A stretch of 64,000 nucleotides of DNA from Microglena sp. YARC (lineage: Eukaryota > Chlorophyta > Chlorophyceae > Chlamydomonadales > Chlamydomonadaceae): the NCBI GenBank assembly GCA_022414725.1, contig CM039464.1, positions 50,810,791 through 50,874,790 of the forward strand, given 5' to 3'. The position numbers and the translations under genes were made by a program. Under the pieces are notes generated by a model that was given only the letters and a program-made list of their open reading frames with translations, did no database searches and was not told where the DNA came from. Below, in pieces: positions 47,155 to 57,309 of the stretch. How positions within the stretch are numbered: the first letter of the stretch is position 1; the number at the start of each line of letters is the position of its first letter.

Positions 47155-47475
47155 ATACCCAGGTGACGGCCAAGGTGACTAATACCTAGTGACGGTCCAG
47201 GTGACTGAGCACCTAGTGACTAATACCTAGTGACAGCCCAGGTGACTGAGCACCTAGTGACTAATACCTAGTGACGGCCCAGGTGACTGAGCACCTAGTG
47301 ACTAATACCTAGTGACGGCCCAGGTGACTGAGCACCTAGTGACTAATACCTAGTGACGGCCCAGGTGACTAAGCACCTAGTGACTAATACCTAGTGACGG
47401 CCCAGGTGACTAAGCACCTAGTGACGGCCCAGGTGACTAAGCACCTCGTGACTAATACCTAGTGACGGTACAGTT
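47155..47475. repeat. 41-bp minisatellite, about seven copies
   Basis: CCAGGTGACTGAGCACCTAG followed by TGACTAATACCTAGTGACGGC, repeated directly after the SINE tail, probably seeded by it. The unit contains the near-palindrome AGGTGACT...AGGT/ACCTAGT. Confidence 0.93.
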
Positions 47476-47589
47476 GACTACCATGCCACTGGGCGCGTGC
47501 TGAATGCATGCCTAGGTCTTGTACCCTTGTAGCTAGGTCTTAGGCATGAGTTTAAAGGCGGACACTTGCGTCTTTCGAATCATCTAATC

Positions 47590-48086
47590 ACAATGAGTAT
47601 GACTGTAGTTGGGGTTTACTACCATATGGCATTTCCCATCGGTAGGCCAGCTTCTTGTTCCATAGGCGGCCCCACCTAGCCTTATGGATTTGAATAATCT
47701 GCCACCAGGGGACAGATGCCTGCTGCAAGAAGTAGTGGCTAGCATGTGGGAGGTGCTCAGGGGATGCTATGGTCCACAATGAGGCGTATATGCCATGCAT
47801 GTTGCCCCCCCCTGTTGTAGATTTTCGTAGGGAGGTTAGCCTTGACCCCCCTGGTGAGGTTGGGTGTTGCTATCGTAGGGGGCAGGGTGGTACCGTAGTG
47901 GTGGAGCGATCGATAAATATGGTCACCACAGTCGGAGGTCTCCGGTTCGAATCTGCACTGATATGCGCTCTAGAAACCCCTGGTTTCCGTGGTTATCGCA
48001 AAGGGGGTATTGTTAACTGCAATATGCAGACGGTTAGACGCCATACCTGGCGTATAGAACCTTGTAACAATTATTATTACAATTAG
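47590..48086. mobile_element. Composite repeat: antisense LINE fragment joined to a tRNA-like SINE
   Basis: 47590-47800, read on the minus strand, encodes a LINE C-terminal segment (LWTIASPEHLPHASH, then VPWWQIIQIHKARWGRLW). 47870-48086, read on the plus strand, is tRNA-like: GTACCGTAGTGGTGGAGC (A box) and CTCCGGTTCGAATCTGC (B box), ending TTGTAACAATTATTATTAC. The same junction occurs at 57110-57600 with about 90% similarity, so the two parts have spread or been duplicated together. T-stem pairing is poor, so this is not a working tRNA. Confidence 0.7.
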
Positions 48087-48157
48087 TGCCTTTCAAAGGC
48101 CAGCAGCTTGTTGAAGGCCTCCCATTTCACATACTTCTTCGTCTGAGGTCTGGGTTT

Positions 48158-48499
48158 TCACTCTGACCCATCCAGAAGGTACTCCAGAGTTTGCAGGAAG
48201 TTCACTGCCCTTTTGACGAAATTCCTGCTGTCCGTCGTCGTTGGAGAGGTCGAGGGGTTTGAACCAAAAGCCTCTTGAGCTTTGGCTGGAACCCAGTTCA
48301 ATTGGTTGTTCGAGGCGGTGATCTTTTCAGGTTCTAGATGCTTAAAGAAGCCTTGCAGAGTGCTTTGCTTCTGGTGATTTTGATATACTAGAGGCCGCAT
48401 TCGTCCCTCTGGGGATCTTTCGAAAGGCTCAGCCATGAGATCTGGGAAAGCTTGTGAAGCCCTGCGTGTTGAGCCGGCTGGCTCGGCAGCAGTTCCCAA
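48158..48499 (-). CDS. Unrecognised 113-codon minus frame
   Basis: Reads MGTAAEPAGSTRRASQAFPD, then FFKHLEPEKITASNNQLNW and later FVKRAVNFLQTLEYLLDG. The composition is plausible for a Gag-like or host fragment, but there is no recognisable motif or splice context. Confidence 0.22.
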   Translation of the reverse strand: MGTAAEPAGSTRRASQAFPDLMAEPFERSPEGRMRPLVYQNHQKQSTLQGFFKHLEPEKITASNNQLNWVPAKAQEAFGSNPSTSPTTTDSRNFVKRAVNFLQTLEYLLDGSE

Positions 48500-48790
48500 G
48501 GGGGTCGGTGAGCCCTATGTGGAGCCTATACCATATTCTCACGCCTGATAACACGTTGACGGGTTTTTAGTCACGGACTATACAAGACACCTTGATTTGA
48601 CGGTTGCTCCCGTCAAATTAAAATAGTAGGGTGCCCTGGCGGGTCCCCTGGATGTCGGCCCAGGGGGTGGGGTAATGTTCGTCAAGCAGCAGTGGCAGCC
48701 TCCTTGGTGAAAGATGCACAAGCAGGTGCATTCGTGTCCGAACAATTTAATATTTGGGGAGTCAAGAATCAATATAGCATGGCATGGCAT

Positions 48791-49228
48791 CAGGGTTGTG
48801 CAGGACGCAATGTCCTGCGTTGCAGGAAGCAACATTTAGAGGGTCTATTGCGTCGCAGACGCAGCTTTCGTAGATTGGTCGCGTCGCAGACGCAGGTTCA
48901 GGATGTCGGTTGTGTCTCACGTTTTTACCATGCGTCTCATCAGCGGTTCGCCTACCATCGTTCCGTTGCCAGGACCTGCCCCGAGACTGGACCAGGAACT
49001 TAGGTGGCCATTTCACTGTCATATCCGGGTTGTTCATAATCAGACACACGGGGCGCACATTTCACTGTCGTATCCGGGTTGTTCATATTAAGACGCATGG
49101 GACGCAGCCCAAGGATTTGACTGCGTCCCAGGACGCAACTTGCGAAATTGGGTGCGTCCCTGGACCCAACTTACTGAATTAGGGTGCGTCCCAAGACGCA
49201 ACGCCTGGGGTCCGTTTGAAGTACCCTG
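48791..49228. mobile_element. hAT-like TIR element, family A, copy 2
   Basis: Begins CAGGGTTGTGCAGGACGC and ends TTTGAAGTACCCTG. It is flanked on both sides by CATGGCATGGCAT (48778-48790 and 49229-49241); because that flank is itself a CATGG repeat, the true target duplication may be 8 bp. The inside is dense in TGCGTC-GACGCA palindromes (GCGTCGCAGACGC, TGCGTCCCAGGACGCA, TGCGTCCCAAGACGCA) and holds a ~60-bp internal duplication (CATTTCACTGTC...ATCCGGGTTGTTCAT, twice, at 49010 and 49062). It is non-coding. Confidence 0.82.
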
Positions 49229-49597
49229 CATGGCATGGCATTACTATTCAACTTGGTGGCCTGCACGGCTTATGAACTTAACTTAGCTCACTGACTCCCC
49301 GAAGTTCCATGGAGGCAGGTGCAGCAACTCCCGAGGCTACAATTGCTACTGCGCAACCTGCAGGTACTAGTGCGAAACAACAGATTTCCTTGTCAAGCAC
49401 AATGCGCTGATGCAATGAGCTGCGAGAGGCACGGAGATGCGAATTTTCCAAGGGGTGATCGTAGACATACTCCAGGTCCCTAGATTGAGTCTACAGGACA
49501 GGAGGGAAACGACAAATGAAAACGCCATGAAAAGTCCATGAAAAGTCCACAGTCTGCAAACCTGAGATCCGTACGCGAAAAATGCCCTCTGAGGTGA

Positions 49598-49680
49598 GCT
49601 GACCCCAGCGGGAGTCGAACACGCGTCGCCTAGATGTAAGGGTAGTCAGTTAACCTGTTAATTTGACCGGTTGTCTTGGG
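49598..49680 (-). other. tRNA-like sequence (tRNA relic or SINE head)
   Basis: On the minus strand, GACGCGTGTTCGACTCCCGC carries a good T-arm/B-box core (GTTCGACTCC), with an A-box-like CCGGTCAAATTAACAGGTT about 45 bases upstream. Acceptor pairing is poor (about 4 of 7), and the anticodon stem cannot be placed with confidence, so a functional tRNA is unlikely. Confidence 0.35.
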
Positions 49681-49844
49681 AAAAACAGCACGAACAGCAC
49701 CAACTACACCATTTTGCGTAAGTATCGCATAGGTCTGAGCCTCCTAGGGGGCTGACCAACGGCAAATTTACCGGTCAGTACGGTAGTTGTTTTCCAGGTC
49801 CCAAAAGGCCCCCCTTGCGTAATGCATCAAGCTAAACAAGGGCC

Positions 49845-50115
49845 TCTCCTTCGGTATTTCCTTAGGATATGCAAGCCAGCTGGGAAGTCAATCTGAGAAT
49901 GGGTAAGGCCAACGATCAGCAAGTAGTTCAAGGGCGCTGCAATGTGATACGGGTGTTTCCTTGAGATACCTAAGCCAGCTGGATAGTCCTTCTCAGCAGG
50001 GGTAAGGCCAACGGTCCACAAGTAGGTCACCAGCGCTGCACTGTGATACCGGTGTTTCCTTGGGATTCCCATGCCAACTGGGACACCCTTCTAGTGGGAG
50101 GTGGGAAGTCCTGGG
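49845..50115. repeat. ~99-bp tandem repeat, 2.5 copies
   Basis: GTAAGGCCAACGATCAGCAAGTAG (49903) and GTAAGGCCAACGGTCCACAAGTAG (50002) head successive units that also share GATAC.GGTGTTTCCTTG. The minus strand at 50115-50236 reads GRLKALAESTASRLLHQSRS, like a fragment of a LINE ORF, so this may be an expanded LINE segment. Confidence 0.75.
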
Positions 50116-50239
50116 AGGGGGGAACGCCAATGTACATCAAGCTTGTACAAGGGACTTCCCCTATCTTGCTCCTGCTCTGGTGAAGGAGGCGAGAGGCTGT
50201 ACTTTCAGCCAGGGCCTTGAGACGCCCCTCAGGCAATCT

Positions 50240-50740
50240 GGAGGTGCTGCGGGGCGAGGAGGATGGGGGGATAGTGAGGGGAGAGGAAGTCAGGGAGGAG
50301 GATGGTGAGGGGAGACACGGTGATGGGGGATTGGGGGATGGTGATGTAGGGGTGGTGAGGGAGGAGGATGGTGGGGTATGGGCAGTGAGGGAGGATTGGG
50401 GGATGGTGATGTAGGAGTGGTGAGGAAGGAGGATGGTGAGGGTAGAGGTGGTGAGGGAGGAGGATGGTGAGGGTAGAGGTGGTGAGGGAGGATGGGGGGA
50501 TGGTGATGTAGGGGTGATGAGGGAGGAGGATGGTGGGGTAGGGGCAGTGAGGGAGGAGGATGGTGAGGGTAGAGGTGGTGAGGGAGGATTGGGGGATGGT
50601 GATGTAGGATGGGGGGATGGTTATGTAGGGATGGTGATGTAGGGATGGTGAGGAAGGAGGGGTGATGGTGATGTAGGGGTGGCGAGGGAGGAGGATGGTG
50701 AGGGAGGGGTGATGGGGGGAAAAGATGGTGGGGGGAGAGG
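50240..50740. repeat. GGA/GGTGA-rich minisatellite
   Basis: Irregular units of GTGAGGGAGGAGGATG, GATGGTGATGTAGGGGTG. It is strongly purine-rich on the plus strand; the open frames on both strands are repeat artefacts. Confidence 0.92.
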
Positions 50741-50879
50741 TGGATTTGCTGTTGTTGCTGTTATTGTAGTAATTTATTGTTTGCAGCTGAATTTGAATGC
50801 CTGTCCTGTTGGCTATAAGACGTAAGGTCGGGGGATAGGGAAAGGGAGCTGCCAAGTAGTGCAGGTCATCATACTGTTT

Positions 50880-50975
50880 TGGGAAAGGAACCAGTGTCTT
50901 AACGTAGTTAGTGGTTGGCCCCAGCGCCAGTGAACAGGCTGGCCCCCCTCAACCTCACGCCTCGTCATAAGGCGC
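50880..50975 (+). mobile_element. LINE 3'-end fragment
   Basis: GGCTGGCCCCCCTCAACCTC followed by CGCCTCGTCATAAGGCG matches, in the sense direction, the 3' end of the LINE at 56396-58168 (minus strand: GGGCTGGCCCCCTCAACCTC, then GCCTCGTAACAAGGCG). Confidence 0.6.
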
Positions 50976-50984
50976 AACGTATAT

Positions 50985-51240
50985 TGATTTACAAAGCACC
51001 ATGGTTCATTTTCATCGTATAATTATTTACAAAGCACCATGTTTCATTTTCAGTGTATAATTATTTACAAGCACCATGGTTCATTTTCATCGTATAATTA
51101 TTTACAAAGCACCATGTTTCATTTTCAGTGTATACTTATTCACAAAGCACCATGGTTCATTTCAGAGTTTAATCAGTTACAAAACACCATGGTTCATTTT
51201 CATCATATAATTATTCACAAAACACCATGGTTCATTTTAG
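50985..51240. repeat. 38-bp minisatellite, about six copies
   Basis: ACAAAGCACCATGGTTCATT followed by TTCATCGTATAATTATTT, with variants; the last copies are more diverged. Confidence 0.92.
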
Positions 51241-51484
51241 CCTTTGGGGAGCTACTAGTAGCTTAGTTGGCCCTTCAAAAATGGTTGGTGTCTTCCCATC
51301 TCCGCCTCCGTCCATCTGCGTTCGATTTGATGGGGCTTAAGAACTGGGTTTGGATTTTGGGATGATGACTGGTGATTGCTTTGAATTTGGGTTGATATGT
51401 ATTAGCTTTGGAAGTTGTGTTCAATTGATATGTCTGCGGAATTCCGGTGGACTAGTAGTGGTTGTGGAATTCGTGTTCCATTAA

Positions 51485-51870
51485 AGGAAACCCAGAAGAC
51501 TCTAGCTTAGCATCCCCAAGCTTAGCAAACTCAGAAGACTCTAGCTTAACACCCCCAAGCTTAGCAAACTCAGAAGAATATAGCTTAGCACCCCCAAGCT
51601 TAGCAAACTCAGAAGACTCTAGCTCAGCACCCCCAAGCTTAGCAAACTCAGAAGACTCTAGCTCAGCACCCCCAAGCTTAGCAAACTCAGAAGAATATAG
51701 CTTAGCACCCCCAAGCTTAGCAAACTCAGAAGACTCTAGCTCAGCACCCCCAAGCTTAGCAAATTCAGAAGACTCTAGCTTAGCACCCCCAAGCTTAGCA
51801 AACTCAGAAGACTCTAGCTCAGCACCCCCAAGCTTAGCAATCCTAGAAGACTCTAGCTTAGCACTCCCAA
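51485..51870. repeat. 39-bp minisatellite, about ten copies
   Basis: CAGAAGACTCTAGCTTAGCA followed by CCCCCAAGCTTAGCAAACT. Since 39 is divisible by three, both strands stay open (minus: SEFAKLGGAELES repeated, 51452-51901; plus: PPSLANSEDSSLA). Opposite frames being open together argues against a gene, though a repetitive protein on the minus strand cannot be excluded. Confidence 0.9.
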
Positions 51871-51959
51871 AACATGAAGGTGCACTAGTGTGTACCTTCA
51901 TGTGTCACTTGATCTTCAAAACATGGGAGTAGCAATTTGGCTGCTAGCCCTCTTGTGCT

Positions 51960-51970
51960 ACGTGTGATGT

Positions 51971-52001
<31 letters not shown>

Positions 52002-52020
52002 GATGATGATGATGACGATT
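51960..52020. repeat. (GAT)n microsatellite
   Basis: ATGATGATG run right after an AGCAATTTGGCTGCTAGCCC motif; another (GAT)n lies at about 52473-52515. Confidence 0.95.
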
Positions 52021-52133
52021 GTGGTAAAATGCAGGTAAATAGTTGTACAGTCCAGGGGTAGCCAAATAGGGACTTGCCCAACTTGAAACAAGAAAGGCTC
52101 TTTAAAAAGCAAGCGCTGGTGAAAACCTTTTTT

Positions 52134-52335
52134 TTCAAATCTGAAAGTGGTTTTTTTCTAGCTTAATTGTTTTAGGCCTCCTCCAGGGACAGCGAGCTAG
52201 TGCTGTATATAGTTTTGTATAGCTTTTATGGCTTTGTTGGGCAAAACAAAACTTGTATTTTTACATTTTACAGCGACAATTTCGCCAAAACGGGGTCAAA
52301 ACTAGCGATCGCTACATATAGCGGAAATCCCGGCG
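52134..52335. repeat. Repeat family D, copy 1
   Basis: AAATCTGAAAGTGGTTTTTTTC, GGCCTCCTC and ACGGGGTCAAAACTAGCGATCG occur here and, in reverse complement and the same order, at 59790-60003. These are two copies of a ~200-bp interspersed repeat of unknown type. Confidence 0.7.
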
Positions 52336-52594
52336 GAAATGAAAAGCCCTGCTGGTGAAGTGAACCCGAACAAATCGTAAATGACGGGTCCCGAATTTCG
52401 CGCCTTGCGGATAACGTAGCATTACGTTCCTTACATTTATCAATATGTGTCACACTTATTAATATGTGTAACAGGATGATGATGATGATGATGATAATAA
52501 TGATGATATTGATGAAGTCATTTTTCCTGGTGCCCTACTGGGCTCTAAATGTGCCTGCAGCTTGACGGAATCAAGGGGGACTAATGGACACCAT

Positions 52595-52810
52595 GGACAG
52601 GTTCTATGCAGCGTTGCCTGCGACGCAAAGAATTGGCGGAGAGTGATCGCGAGGGAGCGACAGGTGGCAACGGAAGCGAGTTAGTTACGAGACCATTGGC
52701 TGACGTGTCACTGTGCCAGGCTTCAGCGCGATCAGACGTTCGGTCGGACGGACAAATGGATTAACATGGGGGCGGAAGCCCACTTAAAGAGGGGGCTCCG
52801 CCAAAAACAG
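52595..52810 (-). repeat. Repeat family C, copy 1 (reverse)
   Basis: Read on the minus strand: TTTTTGGCGGAGCCCCCTC, ATTTGTCCGTCCGACCG, CTCGTAACTAACTCGCTTCC, CGCGATCACTCTCCGCCA, and a terminal hairpin (GCGTCGCAGGCAACGC). The same order occurs at 54853-55055 and 55485-55668 on the plus strand. Confidence 0.82.
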
Positions 52811-53589
52811 AATAAGAAAAAAACAGAAAAACACAACCCTGACGCATGAGCAACTACTCGCCTTGATTGCGGCAGTATCCGTGAGCTGCCAGTACCCTCG
52901 TTGCTGGCCAGAACGCTCATTAGGAGCCTGAATGGTTCCTCCGGAGAATCCAAGCTTCTGTATGGAAGACAGGCAGAGTGATGTCATCTCAGACAACATT
53001 TCGATTTATAATTTAAATTTTCCATCATGCTCGTCATGAGCCAGAACACTCCTTCCTGAGACTGAATGAGACTGCCTGAAAGACAGGCAGAGTGATGTCA
53101 GCTCTTAGACAGAGTTCACGAAGATTATCATTTTGAATTTCAATTTTGCAGCATGCTAAGCATTCATTGGGGAACAATACACAGTGAGCAGTAGTGTAAT
53201 GTGATCCTTATATCCTATTGATAGGTTCAGTAGGTGTGTAAACTCTTTCAGCTTCCTACGTTGCCGCTCCTGTGCTTTTTCGCCCAGCGAGCAGTTCGTT
53301 ATCGTAATCAGATTTACAAGTCATGCATGTTAGAAACATCAACAGCTTCAGGGGGTCCTTCAGGCGAATTGAGAATGAATCTCCAAGAGCCGATTTGACT
53401 CCTCCATCCGTGGATAATAAAAGGAGAGGGCCAGCGAGCCTCCAGAATAATTCGAATTGATGATTCGTTCGCTTTCTGAGTCACTCGGAACTGGACTGAT
53501 TTAATCGCAATCTTACAATCCTTTCTCGAATCCGGCTGGCCAGTGGCTTAGCGCTAAATCTTTCCCAGCCCTTCCCTATGCGTACGGGG

Positions 53590-54300
53590 TAGGACAGGGG
53601 ACAGTGGGAAAAGGGAGACATGGAGGTAGGGTCAAGAGTCAAGGGGAAGTCAAGGAGGATAGGAGAAAGAAAACACAGAAGGGGGGGAGATGGAGGGAGG
53701 GTGAAGGAGAAGTGAAGAAGGATAGGAGACAGAAACGAGGGAGGGGGAGGGGGAGGGGGCGGGGGGGGGGGGGGGGGGGGGGGGGGGGGAATGATAGAGG
53801 GAGAGGTGAAGAAGGAGAGAGGGGACAGGGGGGCAGGTAAAGTGGCCAACGGCCACACGGGCTACCGTACTAGGGGAGATGGCTGGGTGGTGTGGAGATG
53901 GCTGGGGGGTAGGGGGGTATATTTGGGTGGAGTGGAGATGACTGGGGGTTAGGTGGGGTGCAAGGGGGATAAACATAGTGTGTGTCAAGGGGGTGGGGAT
54001 GGGGGTCAGGAAGATTTTGGGGGAAACAGGGATCATGTAGGTCCTGGGGGCTGGGGGTGTGGGGGGGTATATTTATAGTAGGGAAAGGAAGGGGGCATGT
54101 ATTCGATATTTTGCAAAGGGGGAAATATCTTGCTTGTGTGCATGTAAGTAAGGGGGGGGGAGGGTGTGCGTTCAAGTGCGTTGCATGTTACATAACCAAG
54201 GCCAGAACAGGACCCAGGACCTAGGTGGGTGGGGTGGGGGGTGGCCTCCGGCCACACGGGCAATGTGCTAGTATATACATACATACACATACATAATGCT
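53590..54300. repeat. G-rich low-complexity region with poly-G tract
   Basis: GGAG/GAAG-rich DNA with about 30 consecutive G near 53760-53789, followed by GGGGAGATGGCTGGG-type repeats. The proline-rich minus frames here are artefacts. It lies directly downstream of the last recognised cyclase exon. Confidence 0.9.
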
Positions 54301-54303
54301 TAC

Positions 54304-54431
54304 CTTGCTTTCTCGAAAAGGCCACCAGCCTTCTCAATTGTATCCTTGTATTCTTCCTTGATCGCGTTGACGTCAAATTCTTCTTCACCCATCTGAAGGT
54401 GGAAGGTCTCCATGATGCCCTTGCCCTTCAC
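54304..54431 (-). CDS. Class III cyclase gene, exon 7: end of the catalytic domain
   Basis: Preceded on the minus strand by CTTCCAG and followed by the donor GTAAGC. It encodes VKGKGIMETFHLQMGEEEFD, then VNAIKEEYKDTIEKAGGLFE. V-K-G-K-G-x-M-x-T-(Y/F) is the signature that closes class III adenylate/guanylate cyclase domains. It is 42 codons plus 2 bases. Its phase (0) fits the end of exon 6 exactly (GGIE|VKGKG). Two degraded copies of its first ~45 bases and acceptor lie upstream at about 54555-54600 and 54668-54685. The 3' end of the gene was not found; it may lie left of 54304 or be lost in the G-rich repeat. Confidence 0.85.
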
Positions 54432-54554
54432 CTGGAAGTTCAGGGTTCAGGGTTTAAAGGGAGAGGGGAGGCAGGATGGTGGTTCAACTGAGTAACATGG
54501 AGGAGTTAAGCAAGACACCATAGCAATTATCTTTCTAGAAAAGAAGAAAACAAC

Positions 54555-54685
54555 TGGATGTGGAAGATCTCCATGATAGCCTTGCCCTGGCAGTTCAGGG
54601 TTTAGGATTTATGGTGGAGGGTCTAGGGCTTAACAATTAGATGTCGGTAGGTGGTGGTTCCCCCCTCCCTTCACCTGGCAGTCAG
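54555..54685 (-). pseudogene. Partial copies of cyclase exon 7 (acceptor plus exon start)
   Basis: On the minus strand, CTGAACTGCCAG is followed by GGCAAGGCTATCATGGAGAT and CTTCCACATCCAG (about 54600-54555), a damaged copy of exon 7's start that lacks GTGAAG. A shorter one (CTGACTGCCAGGTGAAGGG) lies at about 54685-54666. Both keep the acceptor. Confidence 0.65.
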
Positions 54686-54852
54686 AAGGGAGGGGGGAGA
54701 CGGAGACAATGCATGATTCTAGGTTGGGAAAGTCCTTTTAGCCAAGTAGGCTCCACCTGGAACGCTCCATGCAAAAATGTTTTTTTACAACTTGCCACGG
54801 GGTACAAGGTTGAAGGAACCTTCCCGTTTACTTTCACAGGGGAAGGTAACTG

Positions 54853-55055
54853 GAGTTTTGGCGGAGCCCCCCCTTCTGGGAAGCGGGAGCCCCCAGTGTT
54901 ACCCATTTGTCCGTTCGTCCGTCTGACCGCTGACCGTGAGGAAGCCCGACACGTCAGCCAACGGTCTCGTAACTAACTCGCTTCCGTTGCCACCTGTCGC
55001 TTCCTCGCGATCACTCTCCGCCATTTTTTAGCGTCGCAGGCGACGCTACATCGAA
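54853..55055 (+). repeat. Repeat family C, copy 2
   Basis: TTTTGGCGGAGCCCCCC ... CTCGTAACTAACTCGCTTCC ... CGCGATCACTCTCCGCC ... GCGTCGCAGGCGACGC. The terminal 16-base sequence is a perfect hairpin. Confidence 0.85.
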
Positions 55056-55061
55056 CTTGTC

Positions 55062-55275
55062 ATCCCTGTTTCGACAAATGGCTCAATAGTATAGAGTTCC
55101 TTGAACAAAGGCGGGGCAGGGTTTGAATACCTACGGGTGCGCTTTAGTGTTTGCGGTCGCTGTCAACCGCCATGGTAGCTTTATCCAGGTCAAGTAGCAG
55201 CCCGTCCCCCACCGCCGTAAGAAGGGGCTCCCTTAATACCACGCCCCACCAGGCGTTATCATTAACTGTGGATTT
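55062..55275 (+). mobile_element. tRNA-derived SINE, copy 3 (3' truncated)
   Basis: The head GACAAATGGCTCAATAGTAT and a decayed B box (GGGTTTGAATACC), then the shared body (CCGCCATGGTAGCTTTATCC, GCAGCCCGTCCCCCACCGC, CCACGCCCCACCAGGCGTTA). The CCCTTCCTA...CATACA tail is missing. It lies between two family C repeats. Confidence 0.7.
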
Positions 55276-55484
55276 TCCTTCCGCAGACCGCTACTGCGCC
55301 TGAGCTCGGACTACTACAGACAGCACGGAGGAAACTTCTCGGCCTCTACCAAAACAGTAGGTCAGAAATCGTTAACCTAGCAACGGGTTTGAACCCCCGA
55401 CCAGTCCGACAAAGCTGGTCCTACTGTTCCAACCAAGCCCAAGCTCTTTTCACTGTTACATGTATACAGCTGAATGTCGGCTTC

Positions 55485-55668
55485 TCTTTTTTGGCGGAGC
55501 CCCCAGTGTTACCGATTTGTCCGTCCATCCATCCATCCATCCGTCTGACCGTGATGAAGCCCGACACGTCAGCCAACGGTCTCGTAACTAACTCGCTTCC
55601 ATCGCCAAGTCGCTCCCTCGCGATCACTCTCCGCCATTTTTAGCATCGCAGGCGACGCTGCATACAAC
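55485..55668 (+). repeat. Repeat family C, copy 3
   Basis: TTTTTTGGCGGAGCCCCC ... CCATCCATCCATCCATCCG ... CTCGTAACTAACTCGCTTCC ... CATCGCAGGCGACGCTGC. It differs from copy 2 by a short (CATC)n expansion and loss of an inner segment. Confidence 0.85.
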
Positions 55669-55884
55669 TTTTAGCTTTTCTTCTTATCTGATTCTTATTA
55701 TCTGATAACCGCTAGAAACAAATTTCTAGAAATTGAAAACAAAACATGGGGGAGCCCACCGCGATGCCGCTAGTACATGGGTCACTTCGATCGATGCCGG
55801 CAGTACATGGGGGCACTTTCCTCAATGCCGCCAGTATCTTCCAAGCGTCAGTATTGCATGGGGGCAGTACATGGGGGCACTTAC

Positions 55885-55993
55885 CTCGATGCCACCAGTA
55901 GCCTCCCATGTGTCGGCATTGCCAGCAAACTCAAGCAAGGAGAATGTATCAGCAGACACTTGGATGCCTCCATGGTTGGCAGTACTCTCCATT
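55885..55993 (-). CDS. Class III cyclase gene, exon 6
   Basis: Acceptor CCCACGCAG and donor GTAAGT on the minus strand. It encodes MESTANHGGIQVSADTFSLL, then EFAGNADTWEATGGIE. This is the conserved stretch after the NTASR box (R-M-E-S-T...G-x-I-(H/Q)-V-S). The first base, A, completes the split Arg codon CG|A from exon 5, and the last codon joins exon 7 in phase 0. Both joins fit without adjustment. It is 109 bp. Broken copies of its first ~40 bases lie in the adjoining intron at about 56058-56085 and 56155-56185. Confidence 0.88.
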
Positions 55994-55997
55994 CTGC

Positions 55998-56395
55998 GTG
56001 GGTGGTAGGTGGTTGGGTGGTAGGTGGTTGGGTGGTTGGGTAGATACTTGGATGCCCCCATCGTTGGTAGTGCTCTTCATCCTGCAGGGGTTGTTGGGTG
56101 GTTGGGTGGTTGTCTCCATGGTGGTTGGTAGGTGGTTGGGTGGGTAGATAATTGGATGCCTCCATGGTTGCCAGTGCTCTTCATCCTGCATGGATAAGTG
56201 GTTGGAAGGTGGTTGGGTAATTGCCTCCATGGTGGTTGCCTCCACGGTGGTTGGGTGGTTGGTAGGAGGTTGGGTGTTTGCCTCCATGGTGGTTGGGTGG
56301 TTGGGTGGTAGGCGGTTGGGTGGTTGCCTCCATGGTGGTTGGGTGGTTGGTAGGTGGTTGGGTGGTTGCCTCCATAGTGGTCGGGTGGTTGGTAA
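55998..56395. repeat. Intronic GGTTGGGTGGTTG minisatellite with exon 6 fragments
   Basis: Units of GGTGGTTGGGTGGTTG alternate with GCCTCCATGGTGGTTG. At about 56058-56085 and 56155-56190 there are decayed copies of the exon 6 start (minus: CTGCAGGATGAAGAGCACTA, read RMKST.N.GGIQ). The CCATGGAGGC core of the minisatellite is also present in exon 6 itself, so the array may have grown out of it. The same minisatellite continues at 58169-58432, on the other side of the LINE. Confidence 0.85.
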
Positions 56396-57294
56396 ATAAA
56401 TAAATAGTACGCCTTGTTACGAGGCATGAGGTTGAGGGGGCCAGCCCGTTTGCTTTCACTGGGGCCAACATCCAATAGGGGGGGGGCCTGCTCCATGTGC
56501 CTTCTGCACGCGACAATGGAATGGAAGGAGACAGTGGCGTGGGTGTGGACTTGGGTGCAGAGCTTGAGGGCGGCTCCTTTGGAGATACCTAAGCGGGTGA
56601 GGTTGGGAAGTGCATTGATAGGTATGGTCCCTGTGGTACCCAATGTAACAACTGAGTGCATCACTTCATACACCCGATCTTTCAGAGCCTGTGATAGGTT
56701 CTTGTGTTGATTTCCCTTTTCGGCATATTTAACCGAGTGGTTGGTGCCTGAGCAGTAGCTGACTTCAACTATGTGGATGGGAGGACATGAGGTGGGATTG
56801 GAGCATGTTTGTCGATTCGGGGTCAAGAGGAGGTCTTGTCTGAGTTTGTCCCTGGTGCTTTGGGCCATGTAAGGGGGTTTCAGCCACGAGGGCGGCCTGT
56901 TCCCCAGTACCTCACTGGGGAGGTCCTCCAGTTTGCCAGCGTCCATGTACATAAGTTTCCCTCCCTGTTCCCTTTTGGACTCTACATTTTGTATTGATTT
57001 TACTGCAAGGTTATGCCGATTAAAATACATCCCTGTAAAGGTTGCGTGCTTGCAGCCCGCCAGCAGGTGACTAGCCCCATCTTGTCATGTGTGACAAATG
57101 GGGCAGGTGTCTGATGAAGGTGGGTGGGAGTTACTACCAAATGGCATTTTCCATCGGTAGGCCAGCTTCTTGTTCCATAGGCGGCCCCACCTAGCCTTAT
57201 GGATTTGAATCTTCTGCCACCAGGGGACAGATGCCTGCTGCAAGAAGTTATGGCTAGCATGTGGGAGGTGCTCAGGGGATGCTATGGTCCACAA
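56396..57294 (-). pseudogene. LINE ORF C-terminal region (CCHC motif and tail)
   Basis: Reads VPWWQKIQIHKARWGRLW, later DTCPICHT, a TGA stop, then QDGASHLLAGCKHATF and YFNRHNLAVKSI. C-x2-C...H...C with following RHN(x)AV is the classical C-terminal LINE motif. The TGA falls inside it. The frame then continues (KLEDLPSEVLGNRPPSWLKP, later NLTRLGISKGAALKLCTQVH) without a stop into the flanking minisatellite, showing that the original stop codon has been lost or was in the short 3' UTR. Confidence 0.8.
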
Positions 57295-57309
57295 TTAGGC
57301 GGATATGCC

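Noticed and set aside
47870..48086. Functional tRNA gene
   Set aside because: A- and B-box matches exist, but acceptor and T-stem pairing fails, and the unit is repeated at 57310 with a retroposon tail, so it is a SINE.
51452..51932. Repetitive proteins on both strands (SEFAKLGGAELES; PPSLANSEDSS)
   Set aside because: Both strands are open because the 39-bp unit is a multiple of three and lacks stops in several frames. There is no independent support.
56077..57030. A 317-codon host gene on the minus strand
   Set aside because: Its first ~210 codons are the LINE C-terminal region, and the rest is read-through into the GGTTGGGTGG minisatellite.
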